A stretch of DNA of 38,476 bases from an uncultured bacterium (GCA_946056135.1 CAMGIN010000014.1:1-38476), one strand, 5' to 3'; positions 1 to 9,149 are shown, counted from the first letter of the stretch. Made by a program: numbers and translations. Notes: generated by a model not told the origin, from the sequence alone.

Positions 1-1273
1 CGAGGAAGCTGAGACTTTCCTTGGGCGTTCGCTTCATGGTGTTTCTGTCAACAGCAATCAGGCCGAAGGTCATTTGGTAGCCCATCTGCCACTCGAAGTT
101 GTCCATCAGACTCCAGTAGAAATAGCCCTTTACGGGGATACCGTCGGCGATACAGCGGGCAACGCCGTCGGTGGCGATGTTAATGAAATTCACACGGCGG
201 GAATCATCGCCGCAGGAAACGCCGTTTTCCGTCACCATCAGATTTCCTTTAAAGTCCTTCGCCACAGAGCGGATCACATGCTCAAGGGCTTCCGGATAGT
301 ACTCGTAGCCCATCTGGGTACGCTCGGCACCATCGGGCACAGGCAGGTCCTCCTCAGCGCCTATTAGGGTGCGGGTGTAGTTCTGGACGCCCAGGAAGTC
401 ATCTTCCTGAATGTAGGGAAGATAGTGGGTAAATTCTTCAGCCCAGATTTCTTCCGCTCTGGCTTCACCGCCCTCAACCGGCTGTAAATCGTGGAGGCTC
501 AGGGTCAGACCCACCTGAATTTCAGGATACAAAGCCTTAATGACTTTCTTTGCGGCCTGATGGCATTTCATGGTCAGCAGGTCGCTGTGCTCACTTCCAC
601 CCAGATTAAAGCAGTTGGGCTTGGAAGTTCCGAAAATCTCCATATTTTCCGCAGCCTGGGCTTTCATATTCTCCATCATGGAGCGCATATTTAAACCCAT
701 CTGGACTTCTCCGCCGCTATTCTTGGCTGCTGCCTCAGCGGCTCTTTTTGCCATCATGGTATACCGTCGGGAAATGGCGGCAACCTGCAGACCCATGTTG
801 GCCTCATTGATGGTGCAGACATATTTCAGCTCACTGCCCAAGGCTTTGATGACATAGGTGACATATTTCTCAAAGTCCTCCACAACGGTATCGGCTTCCC
901 AGCCGCCCTTGCGGATGATCCAGACAGGGCTGGAAAAATGGAACAATGTCACGATGGGCTCAATACTGTTTTCCCGACAGCAGCGGATGACCTTCCGATA
1001 GTGTTCGATCTGCTCGTCATCAAACACGCCGTCCTCGGGTTGAATCCTGGCCCACTCAATGGAGAAGCGATAGGCATTCAGGCCGGCTTCCTTCATCAGC
1101 TTGATGTCTTCGGCATACCGGTTGTAGTGGTCGCAGGCAATGCCACTTTTTTCCTTGTAGGTGGAATGGGGCATCTGCTCCTGGGCCCAGCAGTCGGAGT
1201 TTGTGTTATTTCCCTCTACCTGATGGGCAGCGGTGGCGGCGCCTACGAGGAAATCTTTCGGGAATTTGCTCAT
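1..1273 (-). CDS. GH1 family beta-glycosidase (6-phospho-beta-glucosidase/beta-glucosidase type), C-terminus cut by window edge
   Basis: Translated from the minus strand starting at the ATG at 1273, preceded by GGAGCG. The product begins MSKFPKDFLVGAATAAHQVEG, the classic GH1 N-terminus (FLxGAATAAxQxEG). About 424 residues are present, so only the last few residues should be missing. The acid/base Glu is E157 in TINEAN and the nucleophile is E349 in VTENG. The acid/base motif is unusual: GH1 normally reads T(F/L)NEP, here the proline is alanine. There is no signal peptide, so it acts in the cytoplasm on imported beta-linked glycosides. It is divergent from the GPH symporter, which suggests uptake and hydrolysis of the same substrate class. 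Substrate (glucoside, galactoside or phospho-glycoside) cannot be told from sequence. Confidence 0.93.
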   Translation of the reverse strand, partial: MSKFPKDFLVGAATAAHQVEGNNTNSDCWAQEQMPHSTYKEKSGIACDHYNRYAEDIKLMKEAGLNAYRFSIEWARIQPEDGVFDDEQIEHYRKVIRCCRENSIEPIVTLFHFSSPVWIIRKGGWEADTVVEDFEKYVTYVIKALGSELKYVCTINEANMGLQVAAISRRYTMMAKRAAEAAAKNSGGEVQMGLNMRSMMENMKAQAAENMEIFGTSKPNCFNLGGSEHSDLLTMKCHQAAKKVIKALYPEIQVGLTLSLHDLQPVEGGEARAEEIWAEEFTHYLPYIQEDDFLGVQNYTRTLIGAEEDLPVPDGAERTQMGYEYYPEALEHVIRSVAKDFKGNLMVTENGVSCGDDSRRVNFINIATDGVARCIADGIPVKGYFYWSLMDNFEWQMGYQMTFGLIAVDRNTMKRTPKESLSFL

Positions 1274-1309
1274 ATTGAATCGCTCCTTTATTTTTAGTTG
1301 TATAATGAA

Positions 1310-1338
1310 ATTGTAGCACAACGAAAAAAACAGAAAAA
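1310..1338 (-). promoter_or_regulatory. Putative promoter of the GH1 gene
   Basis: On the minus strand an extended -10 (TGCTACAAT; hexamer TACAAT at 1310-1315) lies 17 bp from a poor -35 (TTTTTC at 1333-1338), and the GH1 start is 37 bp downstream. The weak -35 would fit activator dependence. Prediction only. Confidence 0.4.
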
Positions 1339-1344
1339 GGCAAA

Positions 1345-1395
1345 ATTATGTGATTCGGGACAATAATATGTGGACTGATTGTATATGCACATATT
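1345..1395. promoter_or_regulatory. Repeated ATATGTG half-sites, putative AraC-type operator
   Basis: ATTATGTG (1345-1352) and AATATGTG (1365-1372) are direct repeats exactly 20 bp apart, two helical turns. AATATGTG is also matched by its exact reverse complement CACATATT at 1388-1395. The sites lie between the divergent GH1 and GPH genes, next to the weak -35 of the GH1 promoter. Direct half-sites spaced by about two turns are typical of AraC-family binding; the AraC gene at 3055-4257 is the obvious candidate, but this is inference. Confidence 0.4.
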
Positions 1396-1421
1396 TTTGA
1401 CTTAAATCGCATGATTTCGCC

Positions 1422-1450
1422 TGTTCAAAGGAAAAAAGATACGCTATGAT
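1422..1450 (+). promoter_or_regulatory. Putative promoter of the GPH symporter gene
   Basis: TATGAT at 1445-1450 is a good -10; the hexamer 17 bp upstream (TGTTCA, 1422-1427) is a poor -35. This would give a leader of about 40 nt before the ATG at 1496. A better -35 (TTGACT, 1397-1402) has no matching -10. Low confidence. Confidence 0.3.
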
Positions 1451-1495
1451 GAGGCCATCCAAAAGCCCGAGGGCGAAAACAGAGGAGGAAATCTC

Positions 1496-3004
1496 ATGGC
1501 AAAGACAAGAAAACCCACCCAGAGTGAGATCGACGGCGTTCAGTACCGCAGAGCAAAACTCTGGCAGATCATCCTGTATTCCTGCAATGCGTTCGTGGGA
1601 ATGAGCGTGTACAGCTTGATCGGCTACGCCAACTACGCCGGTATGATCGGCTTCGGCATGACCGCTGCCGCCATCGGCATTGTACTGACCTGTACCCGTA
1701 TCCTGGACGGCATCACCGACCCGCTGCTGGCCCTGCTGTATGACAAGGTGGACACCAAGTTCGGCAAGCTGCGGATTCTGGTTGCCGGAGGCTTTGCCAT
1801 CGAGGCCGTTGCCCTGTGGCTGATGTTCGATGGGATGTCCTCCAAGGGCTTTAACGGCGTGGTGTTCGTGCTGCTCTATGTCCTGTACGTCATCGGCTAT
1901 ACCATCACCAACATGACGGCCCAGACTCTGCCCGCCATTATGACCAATGATCCCAAGCAACGTCCCATGATGGGTGTCATCATTACCGCGTTCAACTATC
2001 TGGTCCCCATCGTTCTGTCTGTCGCATTGCCGGTAGTCGTTCTCCCCATGGCTGGCGGTCAGTTCAACCAGATTTTCCTGTCCATGGCTGTGAAAATCTG
2101 CCTGGCAATGGGCGCCTTCGGCGTGGTCATGGTCTGCATCGGCATCTCCGCTTTCGATAAGCCCGAGTATTACCGGGGCATCGGCAAGCAGGAGCCGCTG
2201 AAGATTAAGGATATGGTTGCCGTTCTGAAGGGCAACAAGCCCCTGCAGTGCTACATTGCCGCCCAGGCCTCCGACAAGGTGGCTCAGATCACCATGACCC
2301 AGTCCGTCATCACGACCTTGGTCAACGGTATCCTGATCGGCAACATGGGTCTTGCCTCCATCCTGGGCATGATCGGAATGCTGCCCTCCATCCTCTTTGC
2401 GTTCATCGGCGGCAAATACGCCGGCAAGCACGGCAGCATGAAGGCCATTGTCAACTGGACCAAGGTCTGTATGGCGATTGCTGTGGGACAGTTCGTGTTT
2501 ATAGTTATCCTCCGCTTCACCGTGGGCACCCAGGCCATTGCCTCTATGGGCATCCCCATGATTCTTCACGTGGTGTTCACCCTGGGGCTGAACGCTTCCA
2601 AGATGTGCGTCACCACTGCGGACAACTCCTTTATGGCGGATGTAATCGACTATGAGCTGGATCGTTCCGGCAAGTACATCCCCGCCGTCGTATCCGGCAC
2701 CTACAGCCTGATCGATAAGATTATTTCCTCCTGCGGCGCTCTGCTGGCAAGCCTTGCCATCATGATCTGCGGCTACACCAGCTCCACGCCTCCCCAGCCC
2801 GGCGATCCCGCTACCAACGGCGTGTTCTGGGTCACCATGGGTGTGTTCTTTGGCCTGCCCCTGATCGGCTGGTGGATCACCCTGATTGCCATGAAGAAGT
2901 GCCAGCTGACCAAGGAAGAAATGGTCAACGTCCAGAAGCGGATTGCCGAAAAGAAGCATCAGGGCATTCTGGAAACTGCCCGGGAAAACGGTGTAAACGC
3001 ATAA
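1496..3004 (+). CDS. GPH-family (glycoside-pentoside-hexuronide) cation:sugar symporter, MFS superfamily
   Basis: 502 aa, start ATG preceded by GAGGAGG (1482-1488) at 7 nt. The protein is highly hydrophobic with about 12 predicted transmembrane segments. It shows GPH/MelB-like features: an N-terminal helix followed by a TRILDGITDPLLALLYDK motif near residues 75-95 and the paired loop KFGKLRI. It is an inner-membrane importer driven by Na+ or H+. It is divergent from a GH1 glycosidase and followed by a convergent AraC regulator gene, so it most likely imports the oligosaccharide or glycoside handled by this region. The exact substrate is not visible. The C-terminal 40 residues are charged and cytoplasmic, as usual for the family. 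Confidence 0.93.
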   Translation: MAKTRKPTQSEIDGVQYRRAKLWQIILYSCNAFVGMSVYSLIGYANYAGMIGFGMTAAAIGIVLTCTRILDGITDPLLALLYDKVDTKFGKLRILVAGGFAIEAVALWLMFDGMSSKGFNGVVFVLLYVLYVIGYTITNMTAQTLPAIMTNDPKQRPMMGVIITAFNYLVPIVLSVALPVVVLPMAGGQFNQIFLSMAVKICLAMGAFGVVMVCIGISAFDKPEYYRGIGKQEPLKIKDMVAVLKGNKPLQCYIAAQASDKVAQITMTQSVITTLVNGILIGNMGLASILGMIGMLPSILFAFIGGKYAGKHGSMKAIVNWTKVCMAIAVGQFVFIVILRFTVGTQAIASMGIPMILHVVFTLGLNASKMCVTTADNSFMADVIDYELDRSGKYIPAVVSGTYSLIDKIISSCGALLASLAIMICGYTSSTPPQPGDPATNGVFWVTMGVFFGLPLIGWWITLIAMKKCQLTKEEMVNVQKRIAEKKHQGILETARENGVNA

Positions 3005-3017
3005 TCCATTCCAAATC

Positions 3018-3051
3018 AAAAGGTGCCTGCTTTTTTGGGCAGGCACCTTTT
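3018..3051. terminator. Bidirectional intrinsic terminator
   Basis: Perfect 13-bp stem AAAAGGTGCCTGC (3018-3030) / GCAGGCACCTTTT (3039-3051) with an 8-nt loop and A/T tracts on both sides. It sits between the convergent symporter and AraC genes and can serve both. Confidence 0.9.
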
Positions 3052-3054
3052 GGA

Positions 3055-4257
3055 CTATCGGTGATTTCTGTATTCCATGGGCGTCTTTCCGGTGATCTCC
3101 CGAAAGCAGCGGGTAAAATAGTTCCGGGTGGTAAAGCCCAGCTTGTCGGAAATTTCCTGGACGGAGCTATCCGAAGTTTCCAGAAGGATTTTGGCCCGTT
3201 CGATTCGAGCGGCTTTTACATAGTCGCTGATGCCAAAGCCAGTTTCCTCTCGGAACCGGCGGGTGAAATAGGTTATGGAATACCCGACTAGATCCGCCAG
3301 CTCCTGGGCGTGGATATTTCGATCCAGGTTCATTTCGATATAATTGCAGCACCGCTGGATGGGCTCGGAATACCTTGGGTTCTCCCGGCTCCGGTGAACC
3401 CGGCGGACAAAATCGTCGTACATGCTCATGCAGACGGTGGAGGTTTCGTCAATGGTGTGGGCATCCAGGGCGCTTTGAATGTAGGCGTCCCCCAATGAGT
3501 AGGCTTCCTCCGGGCTGAGGCCTCCCTCGATGGCAGCCCGGCAAACAATGGAGCAGAACACAATGGTGCTGACCCTTGCGTGGCGCATCGGGTCTCTGGT
3601 GTTGATGTTGACTCCGTCCGAAATGTTCATGGAGGCGCTGAGGGCTTCTTTGTAGTTCAGATCTCCCAACCGGACCATTTCCAGCATGGCCTTTTCTGCG
3701 TTGTATACCCGATGGCGATCCGATGGTGTCCGATGGGCAGAGGAAGGAAGCATCTGAATATCGTCAACATACACATCGCTGATTTCGATCCGCTGCCCTG
3801 TTACGCAGTAGTGGAGCATTCTCAAATTTCTGGAGAAGATGGTATACTGGCTGGAGGGAACCCGATAGATCGCCTCGTAAAAACTGCGCAGCCAGGCCGC
3901 ACTGTAGCCGCTGAAATCTTTGGATAGAAAGCCCCGGTAGATGCTGTCCACGGAAGCATTGGAATAGAATACCGGCCCAATGACATGGAACCGATAGAGC
4001 GTGTTTTCCACCTTCTCAAAGGCCGCACCCCAGATTAGTCCGGTATCGCTGCTCAAGAAAGTAGGGGTATCCCGCTCTGTGCCGACTGTAAGCATCTTTT
4101 TCAGACATCCAAACACTTCAAATGCCGCGGCAAATACAGCCTGATCCGGGCAATTGGAGTAAAGCAATTTACCCGCTGCGTCATAGCTCCAGCTGTAGAT
4201 ATTTCCATCGCAGAGCATCAGCTCCCGAAATAGTTCCAGATTCTGCTGAACATCCAT
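3055..4257 (-). CDS. AraC/XylS-family transcriptional regulator
   Basis: 400 aa from the ATG at 4257, chosen because GGGAGGG stands 6 nt upstream and because the predicted promoter (4279-4307) lies inside the longer in-frame extension that reaches 4410. The C-terminal ~100 residues hold the two helix-turn-helix units of AraC proteins (around IHAQELADLVGYSITYFTRR and VQEISDKLGFTTRNYFTRCF, followed by GKTPMEYR). The N-terminal ~280 residues form a ligand-sensing domain I cannot assign to a named family. It is divergent from the GH2-SGNH-GH43-GH78 operon with only 73 bp between starts, so it probably controls that operon and possibly the GH1/GPH pair. Confidence 0.92.
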   Translation of the reverse strand: MDVQQNLELFRELMLCDGNIYSWSYDAAGKLLYSNCPDQAVFAAAFEVFGCLKKMLTVGTERDTPTFLSSDTGLIWGAAFEKVENTLYRFHVIGPVFYSNASVDSIYRGFLSKDFSGYSAAWLRSFYEAIYRVPSSQYTIFSRNLRMLHYCVTGQRIEISDVYVDDIQMLPSSAHRTPSDRHRVYNAEKAMLEMVRLGDLNYKEALSASMNISDGVNINTRDPMRHARVSTIVFCSIVCRAAIEGGLSPEEAYSLGDAYIQSALDAHTIDETSTVCMSMYDDFVRRVHRSRENPRYSEPIQRCCNYIEMNLDRNIHAQELADLVGYSITYFTRRFREETGFGISDYVKAARIERAKILLETSDSSVQEISDKLGFTTRNYFTRCFREITGKTPMEYRNHR

Positions 4258-4278
4258 GAACGTCCCTCCCTTTTGTAT

Positions 4279-4307
4279 ATCATAAAAATATTTTCTCATT
4301 TTTTCAA
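4279..4307 (-). promoter_or_regulatory. Promoter of the AraC gene (sigma-70 type)
   Basis: On the minus strand TTGAAA (4302-4307), a 17-bp spacer and TATGAT (4279-4284), a near-consensus promoter 22 bp upstream of the ATG at 4257. No comparable consensus promoter is seen for the divergent GH2 gene, consistent with an activated operon. Confidence 0.65.
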
Positions 4308-4330
4308 GTATTTTCAACAAAGGAGTGCGA

Positions 4331-6514
4331 ATGATGCGAAAAATTCTCCCTATCCATGACAACTGGCTGTTCTCCAAGCTGAGTGCCGGGGAAGCTGCCG
4401 AGGCTGTCACCCTGCCCCATACCTGGAATAACCTTGACGGTCAGGACGGCGGTAATGACTACTACCGGGGTACCTGCTACTATACCCGCCAGCTAAGCAG
4501 ACCGGAAACAAATCCTGGTGACGAAGTGTGGTTAGAGTTCCTGGGAGCTGCCCATACCTGTGAGGTGATGCTTAACGGAAAGACGCTCTGCCGCCACAAG
4601 GGAGGCTACTCCGCTTTTCGGGTCAAGCTGGAGAACATGAAGGAAAACAACACCCTGGTGATAAGCGTGGACAATTCCGACAACGATTGGGTCTATCCTC
4701 AAAAGGCAGACTTTACGTTTTATGGCGGTCTGTACCGGGGGGTGAATCTGATTGTAGTTCCTGCATCCCATTTTGAGCTTGGCTACTGTGGAACACCCGG
4801 CATCAAAGTTACTCCCATCGTAGACTTGGAAGCAAAGTCTGCGGTTGTTACCGTGGAAACCTGGCAGACAAATGCCGATTTCGTTACCGTGGAAGTCGCC
4901 GGGCAGAGCAAGATCGTTCCCAGCTCGAATGGTTACGCCAAGGCCGAATTCACCATAGAGAACGTCCATTTGTGGGATGGTGTCGATGACCCCTATCTTT
5001 ACACGGCTAAGGCAACTTTGCCCAGCGGTGACAACGTGTCTACTCGCTTTGGCTGCCGCAAATACGAGATTGATCCCCAGAAGGGCTTTATTCTGAACGG
5101 ACGGAGCTATCCCCTGCGGGGCGGCTCCCGGCATCAGGACTGCAAGGGCGTGGGCAATGCGCTGACCATCGAACACCACAAAGCCGATATGGAGATCATC
5201 CGGGAGATGGGTTGCAACACGCTGCGCCTTGCCCACTATCAGCACGCACAGGAGTTCTACGACCTCTGTGATGAATATGGTATTGTGGTCTGGGCAGAGA
5301 TTCCCTATATCACCATGCATATGAAAAATGGTCGTGCCAACACCCTGAGCCAGATGGAGGAGCTGATCGTTCAGTGCTATAACCATCCCTCCATCGCCGT
5401 CTGGGGCCTGAGCAATGAGATTACTGCCGCCAGTGCGGTCAATGAGGAGCTGCTGGAAAACCACCGGGCCTTGAACGACCTGTGTCATAAGCTGGATACC
5501 ACTCGTCCCACCACCATGGCAAACGTGTTCATGCTGGAAATCGACAGCCCCATTCTGGAAATCCCCGATGTGAACAGCTACAATCTGTATTTCGGTTGGT
5601 ATATCGGGGAATTGGAGCAGAACGAGGAGTTCTTTGACGAGTATCATGAAAAGTACCCTGACCGCTGCATTGGCCTGTCCGAATACGGCGCTGATGCCAA
5701 TCCCCAGTATCAGTCCCCAACTCCCGAAAAGGGCGACTATACGGAGGGCTACCAGGCGGTATACCACGAGCACATGCTGGAACTGATCGAGGAACGTCCT
5801 TGGCTGTGGGCGACCCATGTTTGGAACGTTTTCGACTTCGCGGCCGATGGCCGGGACGAGGACGGCAAGCATGGCGAGAACCAAAAGGGCTTGGTGACCT
5901 TTGATCGTCAGACCAAAAAGGATGCGTTCTATCTTTACAAAGCCTATTGGAACAAGAAAGAGCCCTTTGTCCATATCGCAGGCGGGAGATATGTGGATCG
6001 TACGGAACCTGTTACAGAAATCAAGGTTTACTCCAATCAGTCAGAAGTAACCCTCAATGTGGATGGCAAGCCCTTTGAGACACAAACGGGAAACCATGTG
6101 TTCCGGTTCCTGGTTCCGATTTCCGGCGAACACTCGATTCACGCATCCTCCGGCGATTGTCACAGCGTGATCCTGGTTCGCAAGGTCAACGAGCCGAACC
6201 CGGAATACCGGATGGTGGCATCCGCCCCGGTGATCAATTGGTTTGATGCGGAGGAAATCGACCCGGATTACTACAGCGTTGCGGACAAGCTGGCCGATAT
6301 TCGCAAAAATCCAGAGGCCGGAGCGGTGATTGATGCCATGATGGCTCAGGGGGCATCTTCTCGGGGCGATGTGGCGGATGCCGTCAAGGACAATCCGGCT
6401 CTCCAGCGGATGATGGGCAGAATGACCCTCATCTCTCTTCTCAAGCAGTCCGGCGCCGATGAGCAGGCTGTGAAGCAGCTCAACCGGATTTTGCAGCGTT
6501 ACAAGAAGGTGTGA
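4331..6514 (+). CDS. Glycoside hydrolase family 2 (beta-galactosidase/beta-glucuronidase-like)
   Basis: 727 aa. AAAGGAG (4319-4325) precedes two adjacent ATG codons (4331 and 4334); either could be used, and the in-frame GTG at 4325 overlaps the Shine-Dalgarno and is unlikely. Domain order is the GH2 jelly-roll (about 1-150), an immunoglobulin-like domain (about 160-255) and a TIM barrel (about 260-560). The acid/base is E363 in GLSNEI and the nucleophile E451 in GLSEYGAD. A C-terminal beta domain and a helical tail of about 90 residues follow. No signal peptide: cytoplasmic. First gene of the operon running to the GH78 gene. Beta-galactosidase, beta-glucuronidase or an arabinosidase-type GH2 are all possible; the sequence does not decide. 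Confidence 0.92.
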   Translation: MMRKILPIHDNWLFSKLSAGEAAEAVTLPHTWNNLDGQDGGNDYYRGTCYYTRQLSRPETNPGDEVWLEFLGAAHTCEVMLNGKTLCRHKGGYSAFRVKLENMKENNTLVISVDNSDNDWVYPQKADFTFYGGLYRGVNLIVVPASHFELGYCGTPGIKVTPIVDLEAKSAVVTVETWQTNADFVTVEVAGQSKIVPSSNGYAKAEFTIENVHLWDGVDDPYLYTAKATLPSGDNVSTRFGCRKYEIDPQKGFILNGRSYPLRGGSRHQDCKGVGNALTIEHHKADMEIIREMGCNTLRLAHYQHAQEFYDLCDEYGIVVWAEIPYITMHMKNGRANTLSQMEELIVQCYNHPSIAVWGLSNEITAASAVNEELLENHRALNDLCHKLDTTRPTTMANVFMLEIDSPILEIPDVNSYNLYFGWYIGELEQNEEFFDEYHEKYPDRCIGLSEYGADANPQYQSPTPEKGDYTEGYQAVYHEHMLELIEERPWLWATHVWNVFDFAADGRDEDGKHGENQKGLVTFDRQTKKDAFYLYKAYWNKKEPFVHIAGGRYVDRTEPVTEIKVYSNQSEVTLNVDGKPFETQTGNHVFRFLVPISGEHSIHASSGDCHSVILVRKVNEPNPEYRMVASAPVINWFDAEEIDPDYYSVADKLADIRKNPEAGAVIDAMMAQGASSRGDVADAVKDNPALQRMMGRMTLISLLKQSGADEQAVKQLNRILQRYKKV

Positions 6515-6518
6515 GGAC

Positions 6519-7331
6519 GTGAAAGCAAAAAAGAAGAAGGTAAATTGGAAAATGATTCTGATTTGCGTTGCTGTGTTTTTGCTGGCGGAGTGGCTGTTTA
6601 TCGGTTATCGCTTTAACTTCGGACCCTTCAAAGGCCTTGGGGATATTCGTATGGGAAAAATGGAGGGAAATACGGCGGCTTACAGTATGGAATATGTACC
6701 TTTGTTGGAAGGGAATCCGCTCCAGGGGAAAAACGTATGCTTTTTGGGCTCGTCGGTGACCTATGGGGCAGCTTCGCTGCGGGAGGGTATTCCTGAGTAC
6801 TTCAGTGCCCGGTTCGACTGTTCCATAACAAAAGAAGCTGTCAGCGGAACAACCCTTGTGGATAACGGTAATAGCTCTTATGTGCAGCGGATGCGCAGCA
6901 ACTTGGATCCGAATACCCACTACGACCTCTTTGTCTGTCAGCTTTCCACCAACGATGCTACGAAAAAATTGCCTTTGGGTGAAATCTCTGATAGTATGGA
7001 ATTGGATTCCTTTGATACTTCCACGATTACCGGAGCTATGGAATACATTATATGCTATGCAAAGACTACCTGGAATTGCCCAGTCGTGTTTTATACTGGC
7101 TCCCGGTATGACAGCGAAGCTTACGAAGCTATGGTTAATCGTTTGATGGAACTTCAGGAAAAGTGGGGGATCGGTGTACTGGATCTGTGGCACAACAGCA
7201 TTTTCAATACCATCTCCGCTGCTGACCGTTCACTCTACATGTACGATTCTATTCATCCTACAAAAGCGGGTTACCGTGATTGGTGGTGTCCTGAGATGGA
7301 ACGGCAGATTTTGGAATTTCTTTCCGAATGA
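6519..7331 (+). CDS. Membrane-anchored SGNH/GDSL-family hydrolase (probable carbohydrate esterase)
   Basis: 270 aa, GTG start 4 bp after the GH2 stop; AAGAAGG (6503-6509) is 9 nt upstream. A lysine-rich N-terminus followed by one hydrophobic segment (about residues 11-30) is a signal anchor or uncleaved signal peptide, placing the catalytic domain outside the membrane. SGNH blocks are visible: block I FLGSSVTYG with Ser79, block III around LSTNDA (Asn/Asp), and block V DSIHPTKAG with Asp243 and His246. The family includes acetylesterases and lipases. Inside a glycosidase operon, removal of acetyl groups from the sugar substrate is the likely role, but this is inferred. It is the only gene of the operon with an export signal. 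Confidence 0.87.
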   Translation: MKAKKKKVNWKMILICVAVFLLAEWLFIGYRFNFGPFKGLGDIRMGKMEGNTAAYSMEYVPLLEGNPLQGKNVCFLGSSVTYGAASLREGIPEYFSARFDCSITKEAVSGTTLVDNGNSSYVQRMRSNLDPNTHYDLFVCQLSTNDATKKLPLGEISDSMELDSFDTSTITGAMEYIICYAKTTWNCPVVFYTGSRYDSEAYEAMVNRLMELQEKWGIGVLDLWHNSIFNTISAADRSLYMYDSIHPTKAGYRDWWCPEMERQILEFLSE

Positions 7332-7346
7332 AAGGTGACGATTTAT

Positions 7347-9146
7347 TTGAAGACAACGTACTGCAATCCCATTGACCTAAGCTATCGGTATTCTCATATG
7401 AACGAGGGAAAGCGTCTTTCCCACCGGGAAGGCGCGGACCCCACGCTGGTTTTCTTCAAGGGGACATATTATGCTTTTGTCTCCATGAGCGCCGGTTTCT
7501 GGTACAGTAAGGACTTGCTGAACTGGCAGTTCCATGAAGCAAGGGATCTACTGATTTATGACTATGCACCGGATGTGCGGCAGATAGGGGAGTACCTGTA
7601 CTTCTGCGCCTCCCGACGAAACATAAATTGCCCGATTCTGCGCACACGGGATCCCTTGACGGAGGAATTCGAGCAGGTCAACGCACCGTTTCCTTTCTGG
7701 GATCCCGACCTTTTCCAGGATGATGACGGGCGGGTATACCTCTATTGGGGCTGCACCAATACCCAGCCCATCTGGGGCATTGAGATGGACCCGGAAACCA
7801 TGCTGCCCATTGGCGAAAAGGTTCCTTTGATTTACGGAAGGGAATCGGAATTGGGGTATGAGCGCCCCGGTGACAACGGCGTTTCCAATAAGGAAAACAG
7901 TGTTGTCTACCAGCACCTGAAGCACATGTTCAATCCGGAAACCGGGAAAATTGAGTTCCCTGCGGGAATGGAGAGCATGGGCGGCTACTCAGCCGAAGCC
8001 ATGACCGCCATGTTTCTTTCCATCGACAAGCCCTATATCGAGGGGGCGTTCATGACCAGGCACGATGGAAAATACTATCTGCAATACGCCTGCCCCGGCA
8101 CCCAGTATAATACCTATGCCGACGGCGTATATGTTGGGGAAAGCCCACTCGGTCCCTTTACTCTGCAAAGAAGCAATCCCTATTCCAGCAAGCCCGGCGG
8201 TTTTATCACTGGAGCGGGTCATGGCAGCACCATTGCGGATGCCTACGGCAATTTCTGGCATGCCTCCACCATGCGGATCAGCCGAAACCATGATTTTGAA
8301 CGCCGCATCGGCCTGTTCCCCGCAGGCGTTGATAAAGATGGCGTGATGTTCTGCAATCAGAACTTTGCGGACTACCCCCACGAAGTGCCCAAGGGTAAGT
8401 TTGATGCCGCTGACCAGAAGCCAAAATGGATGCTCTTAAGCTACAACAAAAAGGCAACCGCTTCCTCCGGCGCGAACCCGGAACTGGCGGTGAACGAGGA
8501 TATCCGCAACTGGTGGAGCGCTGATACGGCGGAAGCAGGGGAGTGGCTCTGCGTGGACTTGGGAAAAGCAGAGGATGTCCGGGCGATCCAGGTCAACTTT
8601 GCCGATGAAGCCCTGTCGCCTGAATTCCCCCCAGAGGAATACGGCAGCGACCGGGGTGACCGTCGCATCGAGCTGGAGCCCCAGATTTCCAACTATACCC
8701 TGGAAGCCAGCATTGATGGAGAGCACTGGACGGTTCTGGAAACGGTTTCCAGAGAATGCTCCAATGGGTACTATGAATACCCGGAGGGAATTTCTGCCCG
8801 CTTTGTCCGTGTAACCGGTGGGGAACTGCCCTACGGACAGGTCATGCGAATTTCCGGCCTCAGGGTCTTTGGCAATGGCAGCGGCGAGAAGTGTGCTGCG
8901 GCTCAGGCAAAGGCTCGGCGGATCAACGATCTGGAAGCGGTGGTTTCCTGGCAGGCGATTGAAAATGCCCAGGGCTGCAATGTCCGCTACGGCATCGCTC
9001 CTGACAAGCTCTATATGAGCTGGATGGTCTACGGAGCGGAGGAAGTGAAGCTGACCACCTTAATCAAAGGTCAGGAATACTACGTCTGTGTGGACAGCTT
9101 CAATGAAAACGGCATTACCCCCGGCGAAATCATCAAGGTGGTGTAA
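7347..9146 (+). CDS. GH43-like family glycosidase with C-terminal discoidin (F5/8 type C) and Fn3-like domains
   Basis: About 600 aa. The frame opens with a GTG at 7335 that has no ribosome binding site; the TTG at 7347 sits 8 nt after AAAGGTGA (7331-7338) and gives MKTTYCNPIDL, so I prefer it. The five-bladed beta-propeller (about 1-350) has the GH43 residues: general base D31 in EGADPTL, the pKa-modulating aspartate in FWDPDLF (D119/D121) and general acid E232 in YIEGAF. A discoidin/CBM32-like module follows (about 365-505, KATASSGANPELAVNE onward), then an Fn3-like domain to the end. GH43 enzymes are mostly arabinofuranosidases, xylosidases or galactanases. No signal peptide. Confidence 0.88.
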   Translation: MKTTYCNPIDLSYRYSHMNEGKRLSHREGADPTLVFFKGTYYAFVSMSAGFWYSKDLLNWQFHEARDLLIYDYAPDVRQIGEYLYFCASRRNINCPILRTRDPLTEEFEQVNAPFPFWDPDLFQDDDGRVYLYWGCTNTQPIWGIEMDPETMLPIGEKVPLIYGRESELGYERPGDNGVSNKENSVVYQHLKHMFNPETGKIEFPAGMESMGGYSAEAMTAMFLSIDKPYIEGAFMTRHDGKYYLQYACPGTQYNTYADGVYVGESPLGPFTLQRSNPYSSKPGGFITGAGHGSTIADAYGNFWHASTMRISRNHDFERRIGLFPAGVDKDGVMFCNQNFADYPHEVPKGKFDAADQKPKWMLLSYNKKATASSGANPELAVNEDIRNWWSADTAEAGEWLCVDLGKAEDVRAIQVNFADEALSPEFPPEEYGSDRGDRRIELEPQISNYTLEASIDGEHWTVLETVSRECSNGYYEYPEGISARFVRVTGGELPYGQVMRISGLRVFGNGSGEKCAAAQAKARRINDLEAVVSWQAIENAQGCNVRYGIAPDKLYMSWMVYGAEEVKLTTLIKGQEYYVCVDSFNENGITPGEIIKVV

Positions 9147-9149
9147 GAA

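Noticed and set aside
1346-3046. Open minus-strand frame of over 500 codons antisense to the GPH symporter
   Set aside because: It mirrors the codon bias of the real gene, is rich in His/Gln/Gly/Asp without any domain, and has no ribosome binding site or promoter.
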